Notes: generated by a model not told the origin, from the sequence alone. 64,000 nt of DNA from Zygnema cylindricum (GCA_037447655.1 JBBHKE010000354.1:1-64000); one strand, 5' to 3'; positions 1-10,817 are shown, counted from the first letter of the stretch. Program-made: numbers and translations.

Positions 1-294
1 ATGAAGGGTTGTTTTTCTGTCTGACCTGCAATGCCTTTGTATTCTACCTCAAAAGGATCTACACTAAATGCACACCTAAATTGGTCCAATCAGACCGTAT
101 ATACAAGTTAAGTTTCCACCAAGAATTACCGCGCATTTGTTCAAGCAATTCCGTACACAGAGCATTCAATAAAACATGTAAACGTTGGTTCAAATCCGTA
201 CGCTCAGATGCGTCACGTCACGTCACGTCACACATATGCAAATCAGTAGTATCGTTAGAATCGATGTATTGCCGAAGATCGTCAAAAACCAACA
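1..294 (-). repeat. 3' LTR of element 1 (partial)
   Basis: Matches 4918-5211 with few differences and ends in ACA just before the purine tract at 295. It includes four tandem CGTCA units at 211-230 and a TATATA at 98-103, read on the minus strand as TGACG repeats upstream of a TATA box. About 320 bases of the LTR must lie left of the window. Confidence 0.85.
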
Positions 295-774
295 CTCCCA
301 CTCGAGCTTTGCGCGATACATCCGATACAATGTCGTCGCTGAAGATTTTCTCAGAATAAATAACTCGCAGGATTTTTCTCGATATAAAAATTGATCGCCG
401 TACACTTGAGGCGATTTGGAGCCGATATGTTTTGTCGCTCCGTTAAACTGAAGTGGAACTCGCTCCATTTGAATTATTATCCCGTGGGGACCACCTGTGG
501 TCCGAAGATGACCTTTCATCAAAGTTTGACCAATTGGGGCGCGGCTGGCGCCTAAGGTCGCTGCGTCGCTGGCGCTTTCTGCACATGCCAACGGATTAAT
601 TCTGGGACCACCTGACGTGTCCTTTATCCTCGCTGTACGATTAGAATAATGTTTCGTTTGGCTTCGACCGTGGATTTCCAATGTTTGACATCCAATCGGT
701 GTTGTGTGTTTCGTCGCAGAATTTCGAAGTTGTTGTTTTTCGTGCGACCTGACAAATTTTGTCCTTTCAATTTT

Positions 775-3426
775 TCAGTTCGCCGTAGCAATGAAGCTTC
801 GGCACTTTCCAACGTACGACTCCAAAGGTACTTCGCGCCTTCGTCGCACATTCACAAAGGTACAACTTGTAGTTTTTACCAACATGAAACGGTTAGTACT
901 TTCTTTAGCAAGTTCATTCTTTCTTTTGGGAAATTCCTGTCTGAAACCTTCCTTCCATAGGGTTTCGTCATCTAAGTCCTTATCTTTTCTCCTCAGACTG
1001 CCATAGGTTAGCGCGTCTTCTAAGAGACTAAGGCTTAGGCTTTCTTCCATGGCGTCTAGGTTTCTTCTTTCCTTTTCCCCAGCCACGGCTTCCGCTGCAG
1101 ATCTTGCCTGGGACCCCTCGGACCTTCTAATCTGCGCCTGTTCAAGATGTTTCTCTTTCTCATGAATTTGGTGAGGTAAGATTTCCTTTCTACCCTCAAC
1201 CCTTGTTTCACTGCATCTGTCAGGATTCCGGATTCCTTCTAGATTCCTTTCTGGCAACAGTCAATTTAAGAGGTCTATCTCCCCTTTTTTTTTCTGCAGC
1301 TGCTATTGAGTCATTCTGGCTAAAGTCTTCTAATTTTTTTGCATCTTTAAATTCTTTTAGCTCCAGAATCTTACTAGATGTCCTTTTAACTTTATCTTTC
1401 TTTGCATTTTGACTCCTATGTTCCTTGACATTGAGCCTTGACTTAATCTGAAAAAAACTAACACCTTTTACTTCTCCCATCATGTCTTCCGCTGTGCCTT
1501 GTAGGTTTTCTCCTCTCAAAATTGAGGCCGACTGAAATTTGGCCGTATCTGGAGCCTTTAGGGATGGCGAATTTGGGAGGACTTCACTTACAGTAAGGTG
1601 AGATGAGAATCCATTTGAACGATTCCCTTCCAATCCTGTCTTTTCTGTTTTCTGGATTTTGGTCAGTAATGCATCTTTGAAAGATTTGGTCTCCCACATT
1701 TTTGACTTCGGTTCCTCGTCTATCAAGTTGACTAATCTTTCATTTACTTGATCATATTTTACTTCGACCGGTTGTGTGGGACGACTAGTGGAGAAATCCT
1801 GTGAGGCTTCTCCCACTTTTCTCGGAATCTCTGCTCCTCTCCGGTGAGTACCGGTTTCCTTTACCGTTGTCTGACTTTTGCACTGACTTTTGCACTCTTT
1901 TCCATTTTCTGTATCATGTGTTAAGGAGCGTGAAAGGACATTGAAGTAATTATGACTTACACTAATTAGGTCCTTTCTTGTTTTTCGACCTTTGTCTGTC
2001 TGGTTTTTCTTGATGTGAAACTCACTTGCGCCTCGACTGATTGCAGATTCCTTACCGACGACCTCGATGATGGGAGCTCCTTCTATTGGTGGATTTCCTT
2101 CCTTTGAGGTGTCTTCCTTGAGAGTGATACAAGACTTTGCCCTCGGCAAATCAGTCCTCTTCCCGGTTGGATTAATTAACGGTGAGATTAGGTTCCTCGT
2201 GATCTCTTTTCTTGTAAGTGCTTTTGTCTCAGTTGCAATTCTGTCAAAAATTAGCTTACTCCTCATTTGAGCCATATTACTCACTTTCCATTCATCGATT
2301 GTTGGTGTGAGCAAATTTGATGCATGAATCTTCTCCGTTTCTGGTGGAGTTACTGACATACATTTCACTTATTTTGCAGAGCGCTTCGTCGTCTGGAGTG
2401 ATTTTGCTCCCGCCTTGTGATGGTTGCCATGGATTAAGAAAGTGGATGATTCAAGGCTTCTTTTGGGTTGGACACTGAAGTAGGCTTGACAAGCGGAGAA
2501 CTCGGATCTTACTCCCTTCTCGGATGGTAAGGTGTCATCTTTGTAACCTTTGCTCCCACTATTCTCATAATTTTTGTTGAACTCGTCGTCCGATTTGATG
2601 ACCAATGTTTGTTGAATGCCTCTCACTTCTTGGTTGTCCTTGCTCCTTCTCAATTTGCCCTTGCTCCATGTTTGTTCCCCTCCTCTCTTTGTTCATTTGC
2701 CATCACGTTAAAACTTTTCTTTCTATCTTGCAGATCAGTGGATTCACTCTCACTGCCTTGGTCGACATGACGCGGATCGGTGCTCATGGGACCGCATGTA
2801 GCCGCTTGGCTACCAATGATTTCTGAAACTCTTGGGATCTCTTTGTTCTCATCGTTCTCTGTTTGTTGAGTCGAACCGTATTCCTTTTTGTCGATCTTTC
2901 TTGATTCTCTTTGAATCCGCTGTCTCGCTGCCTCACCTGATTTTGTCAGTGCTTGCATTTGTTGTGTCCGATTGAGGCTTGATGGCTTTCTTTGCTGCAA
3001 AGTCTGTTGCTTTCTGATCTTTGTTAGCTTTCCCTTGTTGCATCATTGTAGTCATGCGTGTGCCACCTTTGTTACCTCCTTTCATCTCAGTATTGATTTG
3101 CTTCGCAGACTGTCGTTCTGATTCGCTCTGCAGGACACTTCGTTGGTCCCTTTTTACAATTGAGAATGTTGCACTCAGTCGACTTGGTGCATTCTCTATA
3201 GCTCCTCCGCAGATTTCTTCGTCACCTTGTGTGGACTGTAGCCGTTCTGAGGCGTTGCGGATGAGTTTGGTGTCGTCAGAAACACCTGATCTTTGACCTT
3301 TTTGAGATAAGATTTCTTTCCCGTCTCCTCTTGAGATGGGTGATCCTTAATCTTAGGATCTCGATTCTCTCGCCTGCTCCACTTGGAGCTTATGATGTCC
3401 TTTGACTTGTCAGAGCCGTATTCCAT
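775..3426 (-). pseudogene. Downstream ORFs of element 1, product not recognised
   Basis: After the gag-like ORF stops at 3502, the same minus frame stays open with interruptions at 3196-3426 and 2650-3000. Coding potential then shifts one frame (2369-2653, 1220-2368), and a further short ORF runs at 775-1257. The translated segments are lysine-, glutamate- and serine-rich and hydrophilic, without zinc knuckle, protease, integrase, reverse transcriptase or RNase H motifs. They may be the remains of one long second ORF of a gag-only element; the stops and the frame change suggest decay. I do not recognise the product. The part of this region right of 3020 is repeated in the partial copy starting at 10813. 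Confidence 0.45.
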
Positions 3427-3501
3427 CTTTGCATTCGTTGCTGCAGCAACATCTGCAAAGTTAAGTGTGCAGCTTCTCTGTTCGCGGCTTATACTCTTTC
3501 T

Positions 3502-4593
3502 CTACAGGGTTAGAACTATGTTTATGTCCTTCTTGCTTGACTCCTTCGTCGTTAGCTGAATGGCGTCCCATCCACTGATGCTTCTGACTTTGGGATGTGT
3601 AGTTTCAAGGACGGAGCCCTCACCCATTTGATTTGGCGGCTCCCTCGTAAGATTGCGGATGGAGATAGTGCCACATGCTCTTGGCTGATGGTGGATCTCC
3701 TCAAATTGCTTCTCCAAAATGGTGAGTTCTTCTTCCTCTTCTATCTGCCCTCGTGGCAGACCTTCCCCTTCTCTAGCATCCTCTTTTGGAAAGAGGTACA
3801 CGTGTGAGACCGTGGTGCAGTCTAGAGTGTGGCTTGTAATGGGGTCATTAGGGTTCTCATTGTTTACAGCTTTCTCCCCTCCATTGTTAGTAGTTCTGCC
3901 TGTCTCCTCTCCGCTGTGGTCGACTTTGATCTGAATGCTCGAATCGCAGACAAAGACTTTGTGATCTGGGTTCTGACAGGTTTGTTTTGTCTCTACCCTG
4001 TCACCTGATTGGTCACTAATTTGACCGCTTGATTCCTTGATGCCAGGCTCACAGTTGGAGGCCTTCTCGGGCATCACCACCTCGGTGGAGCCATCAGAAG
4101 CGATGAGCTTCTCCACGACCTCCTCCCACGTCCACTCTTTCCCCTCGTGGCACTCCAATAAGGTGAGGACCAATGTGAACTTATGAGGTAGGAATAGCAG
4201 AAATAATGAGATCTTCGTAACTCTTGGAAGGTGGAGACCGGCTGATTTTGCTTTGACTAGAATTTCTGTAAAGTGGGAAGTGTTTTCTTGGAGGGTAATC
4301 TTATCATCGTAGATTGTGTTAGTAAGCGATCGGAGCAGTCCGATCAGTATAGTCATGGATGATCTTTTATTTTTCTTCTCCGTTAACTCTTTCCCTTTGA
4401 GCCCTTGGAAGTCATTTTCCAAGGCTCCCCCTTCACTCGCATCCAATTCTCGGATCTGATTTTCTGCTTTTGTTGCTGTTGTTGTTGCAAAAACCTCCGA
4501 TTCTTCTCCTCTACTCTCAGCCTTCTTGGGGTGGCTGTTACTTTTGTCTCTCAAAGTTTCGAACTCCTTTGGGCCCCATATGGGTGGGCCCAT
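3502..4593 (-). CDS. Gag-like (UBN2-type) protein of element 1
   Basis: An open frame of 363 codons, if started at the ATG that lies inside the primer binding site (4591-4593). The frame is open further upstream into the LTR, to an ATG at 4650, but the PBS ATG fits sister elements better. Roughly residues 95-185 look like the copia UBN2 gag core: a leucine-rich helical stretch, then LPRVTKISLFLLFLPHKF, then a WTWEEVVEKL segment. The C-terminal half is acidic, polar and low in complexity. No CCHC knuckle is visible. A nearly identical copy sits at 11295-12386. Role inferred: capsid-like protein of a non-autonomous element that would need pol from elsewhere. Confidence 0.6.
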   Translation of the reverse strand: MGPPIWGPKEFETLRDKSNSHPKKAESRGEESEVFATTTATKAENQIRELDASEGGALENDFQGLKGKELTEKKNKRSSMTILIGLLRSLTNTIYDDKITLQENTSHFTEILVKAKSAGLHLPRVTKISLFLLFLPHKFTLVLTLLECHEGKEWTWEEVVEKLIASDGSTEVVMPEKASNCEPGIKESSGQISDQSGDRVETKQTCQNPDHKVFVCDSSIQIKVDHSGEETGRTTNNGGEKAVNNENPNDPITSHTLDCTTVSHVYLFPKEDAREGEGLPRGQIEEEEELTILEKQFEEIHHQPRACGTISIRNLTREPPNQMGEGSVLETTHPKVRSISGWDAIQLTTKESSKKDINIVLTL

Positions 4594-4597
4594 AACC
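4583..4597 (-). other. Primer binding site, half initiator tRNA-Met type (element 1)
   Basis: Minus strand reads GGTTATGGGCCCACC immediately after the LTR terminus ...CAACA. It is the exact complement of the plant initiator tRNA-Met anticodon arm (GGTGGGCCCATAACC, sequence from general knowledge), not of its 3' CCA end. The same 15-mer occurs at the same place in elements 1', 5 and 7, and with one change in element 2. Confidence 0.8.
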
Positions 4598-5211
4598 TGT
4601 TGCGCCAGGTCGTTCATTCGAGCTAACGGGAGGATCTCTCGTAACCACAAACGAAATGGACCGGCCTCTGATCAAACACGCACAAGGGGCTTAGGGAGTC
4701 ATAGAAAATAATAGAGATAGGAATGAGGTAGAGTTGGGAGAGATATTTAGCAAGTAGACAGAATAGACAAGATAGGATCTTAGGAATAGCCGTAGCTTTC
4801 AATTAAGGTCCGTTTAGGACAAAATGTTACAAAGACTTTATAATAAAGTCAGATCTATTTTACTTTGTTACTTTGTCTTACTCTCTGTATGTCTAACTTG
4901 CTCTATGAAATTGATGGATGAAGGGTTGTTTTTCTGTCTGACCTGCAATGCCTTTGTATTCTACCTCAAAAGGATCTACACTAAATGCACACCTAAATTG
5001 GTCCAATCAGACCGTATATACAAGTTAAGTTTCCACCAAGAATTGCCGCACATTTGTTCAAGCAATTCCGTACACAGAGCATTCAATAAAATATGTAAAC
5101 GTTGGTTCAATTCCGTACGCTCAGATCCGTCACGTCACGTCACGTCACACATATGCAAATCGGTAGTATCGTTAGAATCAATGTATTGCCGAAGATCGTC
5201 AAAAACCAACA
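4598..5211 (-). repeat. 5' LTR of element 1 (614 bp)
   Basis: Runs TGTTGCGCC...CCAACA on the plus strand and matches 1-294 over its right half and 12391-13004 over its full length. On the minus strand its U3 has four tandem TGACG units (5128-5147), then a TATATA box (5015-5020). It lies 1.1 kb upstream of the LEA A TATA box and points away from the gene. Confidence 0.85.
5128..5147 (-). promoter_or_regulatory. Four tandem TGACG motifs in LTR U3
   Basis: Four perfect 5-bp units, about 110 bp upstream of the LTR TATATA on the element's strand. TGACG is the as-1/TGA-bZIP core, known as an inducible enhancer in plants. The same array is at 211-230 and 12921-12940. Regulatory function is inferred. 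Confidence 0.55.
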
Positions 5212-6472
5212 GATTCTTATTCTGTCTTTTCTGGTTTGCGAATGGTAATTGTCTGTTCCTAAGCACACGACTAAATAGCCTAAAGCTAACACACTCACTA
5301 AGTGGCGGTCCAATCATAATCTGCCACGTGTTAAATATCCACCGCACAATAAGAAGTGGGGGACAGCTGCATGTCCTGACAAAAAAAATTGCAAACTGAA
5401 AAACTGACAAAATACCGCTACAATTCCCCTCCCGAAAATATCGCCTATACTACATATAGCGATTCGCCTATAAAACACAAACAATACTAAGCAAATCTGT
5501 GTACCGGAGAATCGCCCGGAATCGCACCAAAAACCAGCAATAGAGTGAGAAAGTGGCGAAGGATAATACGAAAGGGAGAGAGCAGGTCGGCGAAAAACTG
5601 AAGAAGCTGAAAACGGAGCGAATAATAATTTGGCGCCGATTGTTTCCTGTCGCAAAAGGAGAGACGTCCCACTTTATGCGTTCACGGAAAGCTTTTCTTA
5701 AGGCGACACGTTATCTAGCGTGGACCGTACTATGGAAAGTTTCGAAACGTTTGGTACACAGAAGTACAGGACACGTCACCGGATCAGTTCGCTGGGCGCT
5801 TCAGAAGCTTCTAATCGTCGAGAGTGTCACGTCGGATATGGTCCTTCTCGACTTTACACGTGTGCACATTTTACATTGTCGGTGGCTGACTATTCGGCGA
5901 CATTAGCGTAAGCGCAAGAAAACAGTCAGTGGAAGAGAGCACGAGCCGCGACGAGCCCAGAGTCCACGTTTCTGTTTGGGAGACACATGTCATCATCTAA
6001 GGAGTGCTGCTTACCGGATAAGATTTTTTTGACTATACCAAGCCTCGTGTCATGCGGTAAGTTAACTTTTCAATGTCGCGTCACGCAACGTTTCCCTCAA
6101 AACGCGCACTTCCCTTCCCCTCACGTGTTCCAAAATCTGAGCGCTGAAGTTCTGCCAGGGAGTGTCAGCCACCGACAGACGACCATCCGATGGAGCGACA
6201 CGTGCTCAGGTGCAATGTAGCTTTGCTACGTGTTACATTCCTATTGAATGCTTCTAAGGACACGCCAAGAACTTATCCTGCGGAATATCAAAAGTCCGAA
6301 ACTTTCCACAGTAAACAGTTGGCCACATCGACAGATCAACGTATAAAGTGGGCCGACATTCCTCATTAACACTCAGCAATTCGCGTCAACTCATCCGCAT
6401 ATTCTTCAATCTCTTAAAGTATATCATAATTTCTTCTCTCACCATTTTTCTCCGTTCACGTATTCTATCACT
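5212..6472 (+). promoter_or_regulatory. LEA A promoter with ACGTG/G-box cluster
   Basis: No gene is seen between the LTR and LEA A. The stretch holds CACGTG G-boxes at 5325-5330, 5857-5862, 6122-6127 and 6199-6204, further ACGT cores (for example CACGTC at 5828-5833 and TACGTG at 6228-6233), and a TATAAA at about 6342, 131 bases before the ATG. Such ABRE-type clusters are typical of ABA- and dehydration-induced LEA promoters. Open frames here (for example 5553-5906) have no recognisable product and are probably chance. Confidence 0.65.
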
Positions 6473-7437
6473 ATGTCGAACCAAGAGGTGAGGTTCATAA
6501 TGCGATTCAACTCTTGACTATATTGCGAATACTCTTTTATCAAAATGCTTCTTTAAAATCCATTAATGCCTCGGTCAAATGTTTTGAAAAATGTCGCATT
6601 GAACCAGATAGATCCGCGAAAACTTCAGATTCTGCGCCCGTGTATCCGTTATAATGGAAAAGAATTACCAAATTGCCCATTGGCTGATGTAGGATCTGAG
6701 ATTTTGTTGTTGTTTATAGAAAATTACTTGAATCCAGTTACCGCATGTTAAGATCCTGTCCGAAAGCAGTTTCATTTTTTTAATTTAGACACGTTTCCCA
6801 ACTTCCTCTGACCTTAGTTAAACACAATTTCTCTGAACCAAACCTCTACTGTAAAAGAAACTGTTGTGCATGTAAAACAGGTGGAACATAATGCCTTCTC
6901 AGGGTGTTGTTTCCCTTCCTGACCTTTTTAATTTTGTTTAGACAACCCAGTCTCTTGTTTCCACTCTGATTATGGTTTGCTGGGTTGGATTTTCTATTCA
7001 GAGCATTGTTGACAAGGTGAAGGGATACGCCCAGGGAGGTGAGAACTCAGGACCCTCCTAAAGAATGAAAGGGAAAATGCAAATTTATTCGGAGCCATTG
7101 GGTAGTCATCCGTTTTCTATAAGCTGCGGCTTGAGAAACACTCGTGACTTCGCTTCCTCTCGCAAAATTGTAAACTGAGTTCCGTTGCTTCTGACGGTTA
7201 CCTGCAGGGAAGGACAACGTGATGGGTGCGGCTCAGCAGGCTGGCGACAAGGCTCGTGACGCGGCAGGACAAACCCAGGATGCTGCCAGCCATGCCACTG
7301 GAAAGACCCAGGAAGCCGCGGGCCACGCCCAAGGAAAGACCCAGGAAGCTGCCGGGCAGACGCAGGATGCCGCCCACCAGGCCGCTGGGAAGACGCAGCA
7401 GGCCGCTCACGACACCGGGAACAAGATGGCCAACTGA
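6473..7437 (+). CDS. LEA-like stress protein, gene A (93 aa, 3 coding exons)
   Basis: Exons 6473-6487, 7002-7038 and 7208-7437, with introns of 514 and 169 bp, all GT-AG (gag|gtgagg, cag|agc, g|gtgag, gcag|gg). The protein starts MSNQE, continues SIVDKVKGYAQGG, then carries Ala/Gln/Gly/Lys-rich quasi-repeats around KTQEAAG and QTQDAA and ends GNKMAN. It is hydrophilic, has no Cys or Trp, and should be disordered in water and helical on drying. This resembles group 3 LEA and KIN/COR6.6-like proteins, which protect membranes and proteins in dehydrated cells; family assignment rests on composition and repeat pattern. A GTG-initiated reading of exon 3 alone would miss the first two exons. Exon 3 is GC-rich against an AT-rich background. 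Genes C, B and D are paralogues. Confidence 0.85.
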
Positions 7438-7468
7438 GGGGACCGAGGAAGGGGGGGAAGTTCCTGGA

Positions 7469-8271
7469 GTAAGTCGAAAACTTAATGTGGAAAATGGGGA
7501 AATTAAATGGGGAAAAATGGGAAATCTAATGGGGAAATAAAGGAAATTCAGTACAGTAGACTGAGCAGAATCCAAGCTGTGTCGGTTGGGGGAGTGAGCA
7601 GGGAAGTCAGTGAGGAAAGCCGGAGAGTCTACCTGGGAAAGTGGGGAAATTTACTGGTAAGAACGTAGAAATATAACTGGGAATTTTGAAAATTTAAAGC
7701 GTGAATACCAGTGAGATTATGTGCGAGAAATGAATTAGTTTAGTGGGAAATCTAGAGAAATTTAGATTGGAATTGCTGATAAATTAGGGAGAAATTGAAC
7801 GGGAAACTCAATGGAGATTTTCAATGGAAAACTTTAGGGTTACTGAACGAGAGTTAGTGGTCAAAGTGGAAAAAGTTGGGGGAAATCGGGAATATCAATG
7901 GGGATTATTTTGATATTCAGTACGGAATATAGTGATAGTATGTGGTGCACAAACCGAACAAGATAACGGGCAAATTGAATAAAAGTCAGCGAAATTGGGG
8001 GAAAAAAAGTTGGGAAACGCTGTTTCAATGGGAAATGTGGGGAAGTTGAATTTTGACGAAAACAGAAAGAAATGTGGGTCAAATGCATATGAAAACAATT
8101 GTTTTTTTGGAGTTCAAAAATTTGTTCGGAAGATTGTAAACAGAGTTGATTCTGGACTCTGAATTCAGGTACAAAAGTGTAGATCTCTTTGTTTTTTTTT
8201 TTTTTTTCTGTCATACTTTCGTTTACCTATTGGGACCTACGTTTAATTAATACTGTGTGCCACATATGCAG
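7469..8271 (+). other. 3' UTR intron of LEA A with GGGGAAAT-type repeats
   Basis: The donor GTAAGT starts 31 bases after the stop codon and the acceptor is ...cacatatgcag|gttttgcga. The start of the intron is a degenerate array of GGGGAAATTNA-like units. The equivalent donor and acceptor are conserved in genes C, B and D. A 31-base stop-to-junction distance is below the roughly 50-55 nt at which plant nonsense-mediated decay usually acts. Confidence 0.65.
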
Positions 8272-8470
8272 GTTTTGCGACTGCAATGGTACACCAAATT
8301 GTACAAAAAGCTATCAACATTCTGATTTTGGAAAAGTAGAGAAACTCCAAAGATGTATATAGTGGATTAGGTTTGTACTTTGTACAAAGTCCTATTATGT
8401 GGAACTTTATTCAAACGGTTTTGAATTTTTTTTTTTTACAAGATTTGACATCGATTTTCTGCCTTTACAT
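8272..8470 (+). other. LEA A terminal non-coding exon (3' end not defined)
   Basis: Begins gttttgcgac and continues through a stretch conserved in all LEA copies (accaaattgtacaaaa..., then a TTTGTACTTTGTACAAA near-palindrome). Conservation in inverted copies at 9699, 18519 (relic), 21452 and 61500 supports a real exon. The polyadenylation site could not be placed, so the right boundary is arbitrary. From there to about 8730 I see nothing but AT-rich flank. Confidence 0.5.
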
Positions 8471-8730
8471 GTGGATTTGATGTGGATTTTTTCTGTCTTT
8501 GACCTTCAAAACCGGTGATTTATGAGTTTTCTTTCGTTTGTTCGACCTGGTTTCTAAAAGACTTCGAACACATTATTTTGGATGAGAAGAATGTCTTCAA
8601 AAAATTTATCGCATGTGAATCAAAAACACTTGTTATTCTTCGTGTAGTTATGATTTAAAATGTATGTATACATCACTACCCATGCCACCAAAGAAGCAGT
8701 CTGGTTTCAAAACATTCCTATAAATCTTCG

Positions 8731-10617
8731 GTTAAAAGAAAATCATTGGTGAATGAAAAAAATTGTCAGAAGGTTGAGGTTTGTTTTTTGGACTGAGATT
8801 GGCAGAGATGACAATTCCAGAAAAACAAGAAATGTGAAAATGAAAAAAAACGGTCCTTGGTAACAGGTCCATGGTGTTATTAAGTGTTTACAAGAATAAC
8901 AGAAGTAGAGATACCGAACCTTCTTGGACAGAATAAATAATTGTCAAGGTTAGCAAACTTGAAGTTGAAAAGGTTGTCAGAATGACACTTCTATTCACAA
9001 TTTTTCTAAAAGTCCTTGTTTATTCATTTATTTGTGAAACTGTTAAAAACGTCAAGAACTTTCAATTTTCTCAAATATTTCCATTTAATGCAAAAATTCT
9101 TCGCGCAAAAATTTTACAGCTCGTGGCTTTAGAAATTTAGTTTATGCAGAAGAATTCCAATCCAATAGCAAATTTGGACTTATTTTTATAGACGCTCTAA
9201 ATAATCAACAGAAAATTTGCCGAAAGAATATTTTGCTTTCAGGTTTAAATTATCTTTATGACGATTTTGAAGACTTGCTTCAAATACTTCAACCGGTACC
9301 TAATTTTGTGTAGATGACATATTAAGACAGTTTAAATCATAACTCCATATATGGTAAAATTTTGATCACTGTGATTGTCATTTTCAAAATGGTTCAAGGC
9401 AACCATAAAAAATGTTTCAGAAACAAAGTAAATCAAATGAAATACAAAGTCCAAAGAAACATCCGTTTCTGAAGAAAGTCAACACTCAAACCAAGGTCAC
9501 ATGTAAACCAAAAAATCCATGGCAACTCTTATAACGAAAACGATTCACCGTCGTTTAAAATAAGTTATAAGTAACAGGATTTGGTACAAAGTACAAAAGT
9601 AATTTCACTATACACATTTCTGGAGTTTCTCTACAATGCCAAAATTTAATGTTGTCAACATCTTTTGTACAATTTGGTGCATCCATCAATTCGCAAAACC
9701 TGCAAATATGGCACATAAAATAAAACAAACATAAATAAACATAAAAACATAAACATAAAACATTAATCACAGCAGAAAAAAGCTAAAGCGAGACAGCTGA
9801 AAAAATCACAAACAGAATTATCAACTGATGAAAAGGCAATGATTACTGGTTTGTAATTATCATGTAAAAAGAAGAACACAATAATATTACAATCAACATT
9901 AGGAATCTGCAATCTCATCCTTTTTGGACGCGCTCTCTGTCCGCAAACTTTCGAGCAACTCCTTAATGTCCAGAAGCTTCATTATCCTCTTGATTCCATA
10001 TTATCCGACTTCATATCACCACTTTAATAACAACATTTCACCAATAACTTAAATTGAAAATTTTCTACATTTGCTTTCCCTGATTGCCCCGTTCGGTTCT
10101 CGTATTCTCACACAACTCTCCCCTAGTTTTTTTCCCAAATATCCCCATTATTTATTTCAAAAACTACCAAAATTCCCCACCTTTCCCATTTAATTTGTCC
10201 ATTTTCCTGACAATTCACTGATTTCTCAAGAAATTTCACGTTCATTTTTCCATATTGCCGCACGAAAATTTCTACACTAGCAAACATCCCCCATTGTTTC
10301 ACAAATCCCCAACTAATCTCCCAATGAATTTCACCGGTAACTTCGCCTCTGATTCTCCCTACCGACCTGATTCTCGCCAATCTTCCTCACAAAATTTCCT
10401 GGACTTCCACATTTACTTTACCCACTGTTTCCCCGCTATTTTCACATTTTCCCTATTGTTTCCCCACTTCCTAAGACTCCCCACACTAAATTTTCCCAGT
10501 AAATTCCTTCTCAATTCCCAACCAGCACGGCTTGAATTACCCCTCAGTCTTCCTTACAAAATTTCCTAAATATCCCCATTTAATTTCCCCATTTTCCCCA
10601 CTACGTCTTCGACTTAC
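8731..10617 (-). other. 3' flank, terminal exon and 3' UTR intron of truncated LEA B'
   Basis: Inverted relative to LEA A. The terminal exon starts at 9699 (minus strand), and the 3' UTR intron at 9700-10617 holds the same G-rich repeats, seen here as CCCCATTTAATTTCCCC. The stretch matches 20511-22370 closely apart from a small deletion in the latter (about 28 bp near 9321-9348). No gene other than the LEA 3' end is visible. Confidence 0.6.
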
Positions 10618-10817
10618 CCCAGGAATTTCCCCGCATTCCTCGGTCCCCTCAGTTGGCCATCTTGTTCCCGGAGTCGTGAGCGGCCTGCTGCGTCTTCCCA
10701 GCGGCCTGGTGGGCGGCATCCTGCGTCTGCCCGGCAGCTTCCTGGGTCTTTCCTTGGGCGTGGCCCGCGGCTTCCTGGGTCTTTCCAGTGGCATGGCTGG
10801 CAGCATCCTGGGTTTGT
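10618..10817 (-). pseudogene. Truncated LEA gene B' (3' part of exon 3 only)
   Basis: Minus-strand match to LEA exon 3 from the 3' UTR donor (10618) through the stop codon (10649-10651) up to the codons for TQDAA. There the sequence switches to the internal region of element 1 at a shared TTTGT (10813-10817). In the LEA frame a TAA lies just upstream of the break, so no fusion protein is made. The C-terminus reads DSGNKMAN, as in gene B, not DTGNKMAN as in A, C and D. Exons 1 and 2 and the promoter are missing. Confidence 0.85.

Larger units (their letters stand above)
1..5211 (-). mobile_element. Lineage II LTR retroelement, gag-only (element 1), 5' end of left LTR outside window
   Basis: Minus-strand LTR retrotransposon. 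The right-hand (5') LTR is at 4598-5211 and the last 294 bases of the left-hand (3') LTR are at 1-294; the two are nearly identical, which suggests a recent insertion. LTR termini are TG...CA. The PBS at 4583-4597 directly abuts the 5' LTR, and a purine tract (GAGTGGGAG on the minus strand) at 295-303 abuts the 3' LTR. About 4.3 kb of internal sequence encodes a gag-like ORF followed by long hydrophilic ORFs with no DSG protease, integrase, YVDD or RNase H motif. This fits a TR-GAG type non-autonomous element. The target duplication cannot be checked because the left end is cut off. Confidence 0.8.
3020..10812. repeat. Tandem segmental duplication, copy 1 (7793-bp unit)
   Basis: From 3020 to about 8729 the sequence is repeated at 10813 to about 16567 with near identity, at a constant offset of 7793 that changes only at small indels. 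From 8730 the match resumes at 20511 and runs to the LEA fragment. The unit contains the 5' half of element 1, LEA A and the truncated LEA B'. The junction with copy 2 is at 10813-10817, where TTTGT is shared by both parents. Confidence 0.85.

Noticed and set aside
5553-5906. 117-aa ORF in the LEA A promoter, repeated at 13385
   Set aside because: Conserved only because of the recent duplication; no domain, and it overlaps promoter motifs.
7219-7437. LEA gene as a single-exon 72-aa ORF starting at GTG
   Set aside because: Exons MSNQE and SIVDKVKGYAQG with consensus GT-AG borders and a TATA box upstream are conserved in all four genes, so the protein starts upstream.
7198-7575. Long minus-strand ORF opposite LEA exon 3 (and the same at 15035, 22285 plus strand, 60294)
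   Set aside because: It is the antisense shadow of a GC-rich repetitive exon; the sense strand has conserved splice sites and start.
9555-9770. 71-aa minus ORF in the B' terminal exon region (again at 21308)
   Set aside because: Lies in non-coding 3' sequence, is low-complexity, and is conserved only through the duplication.
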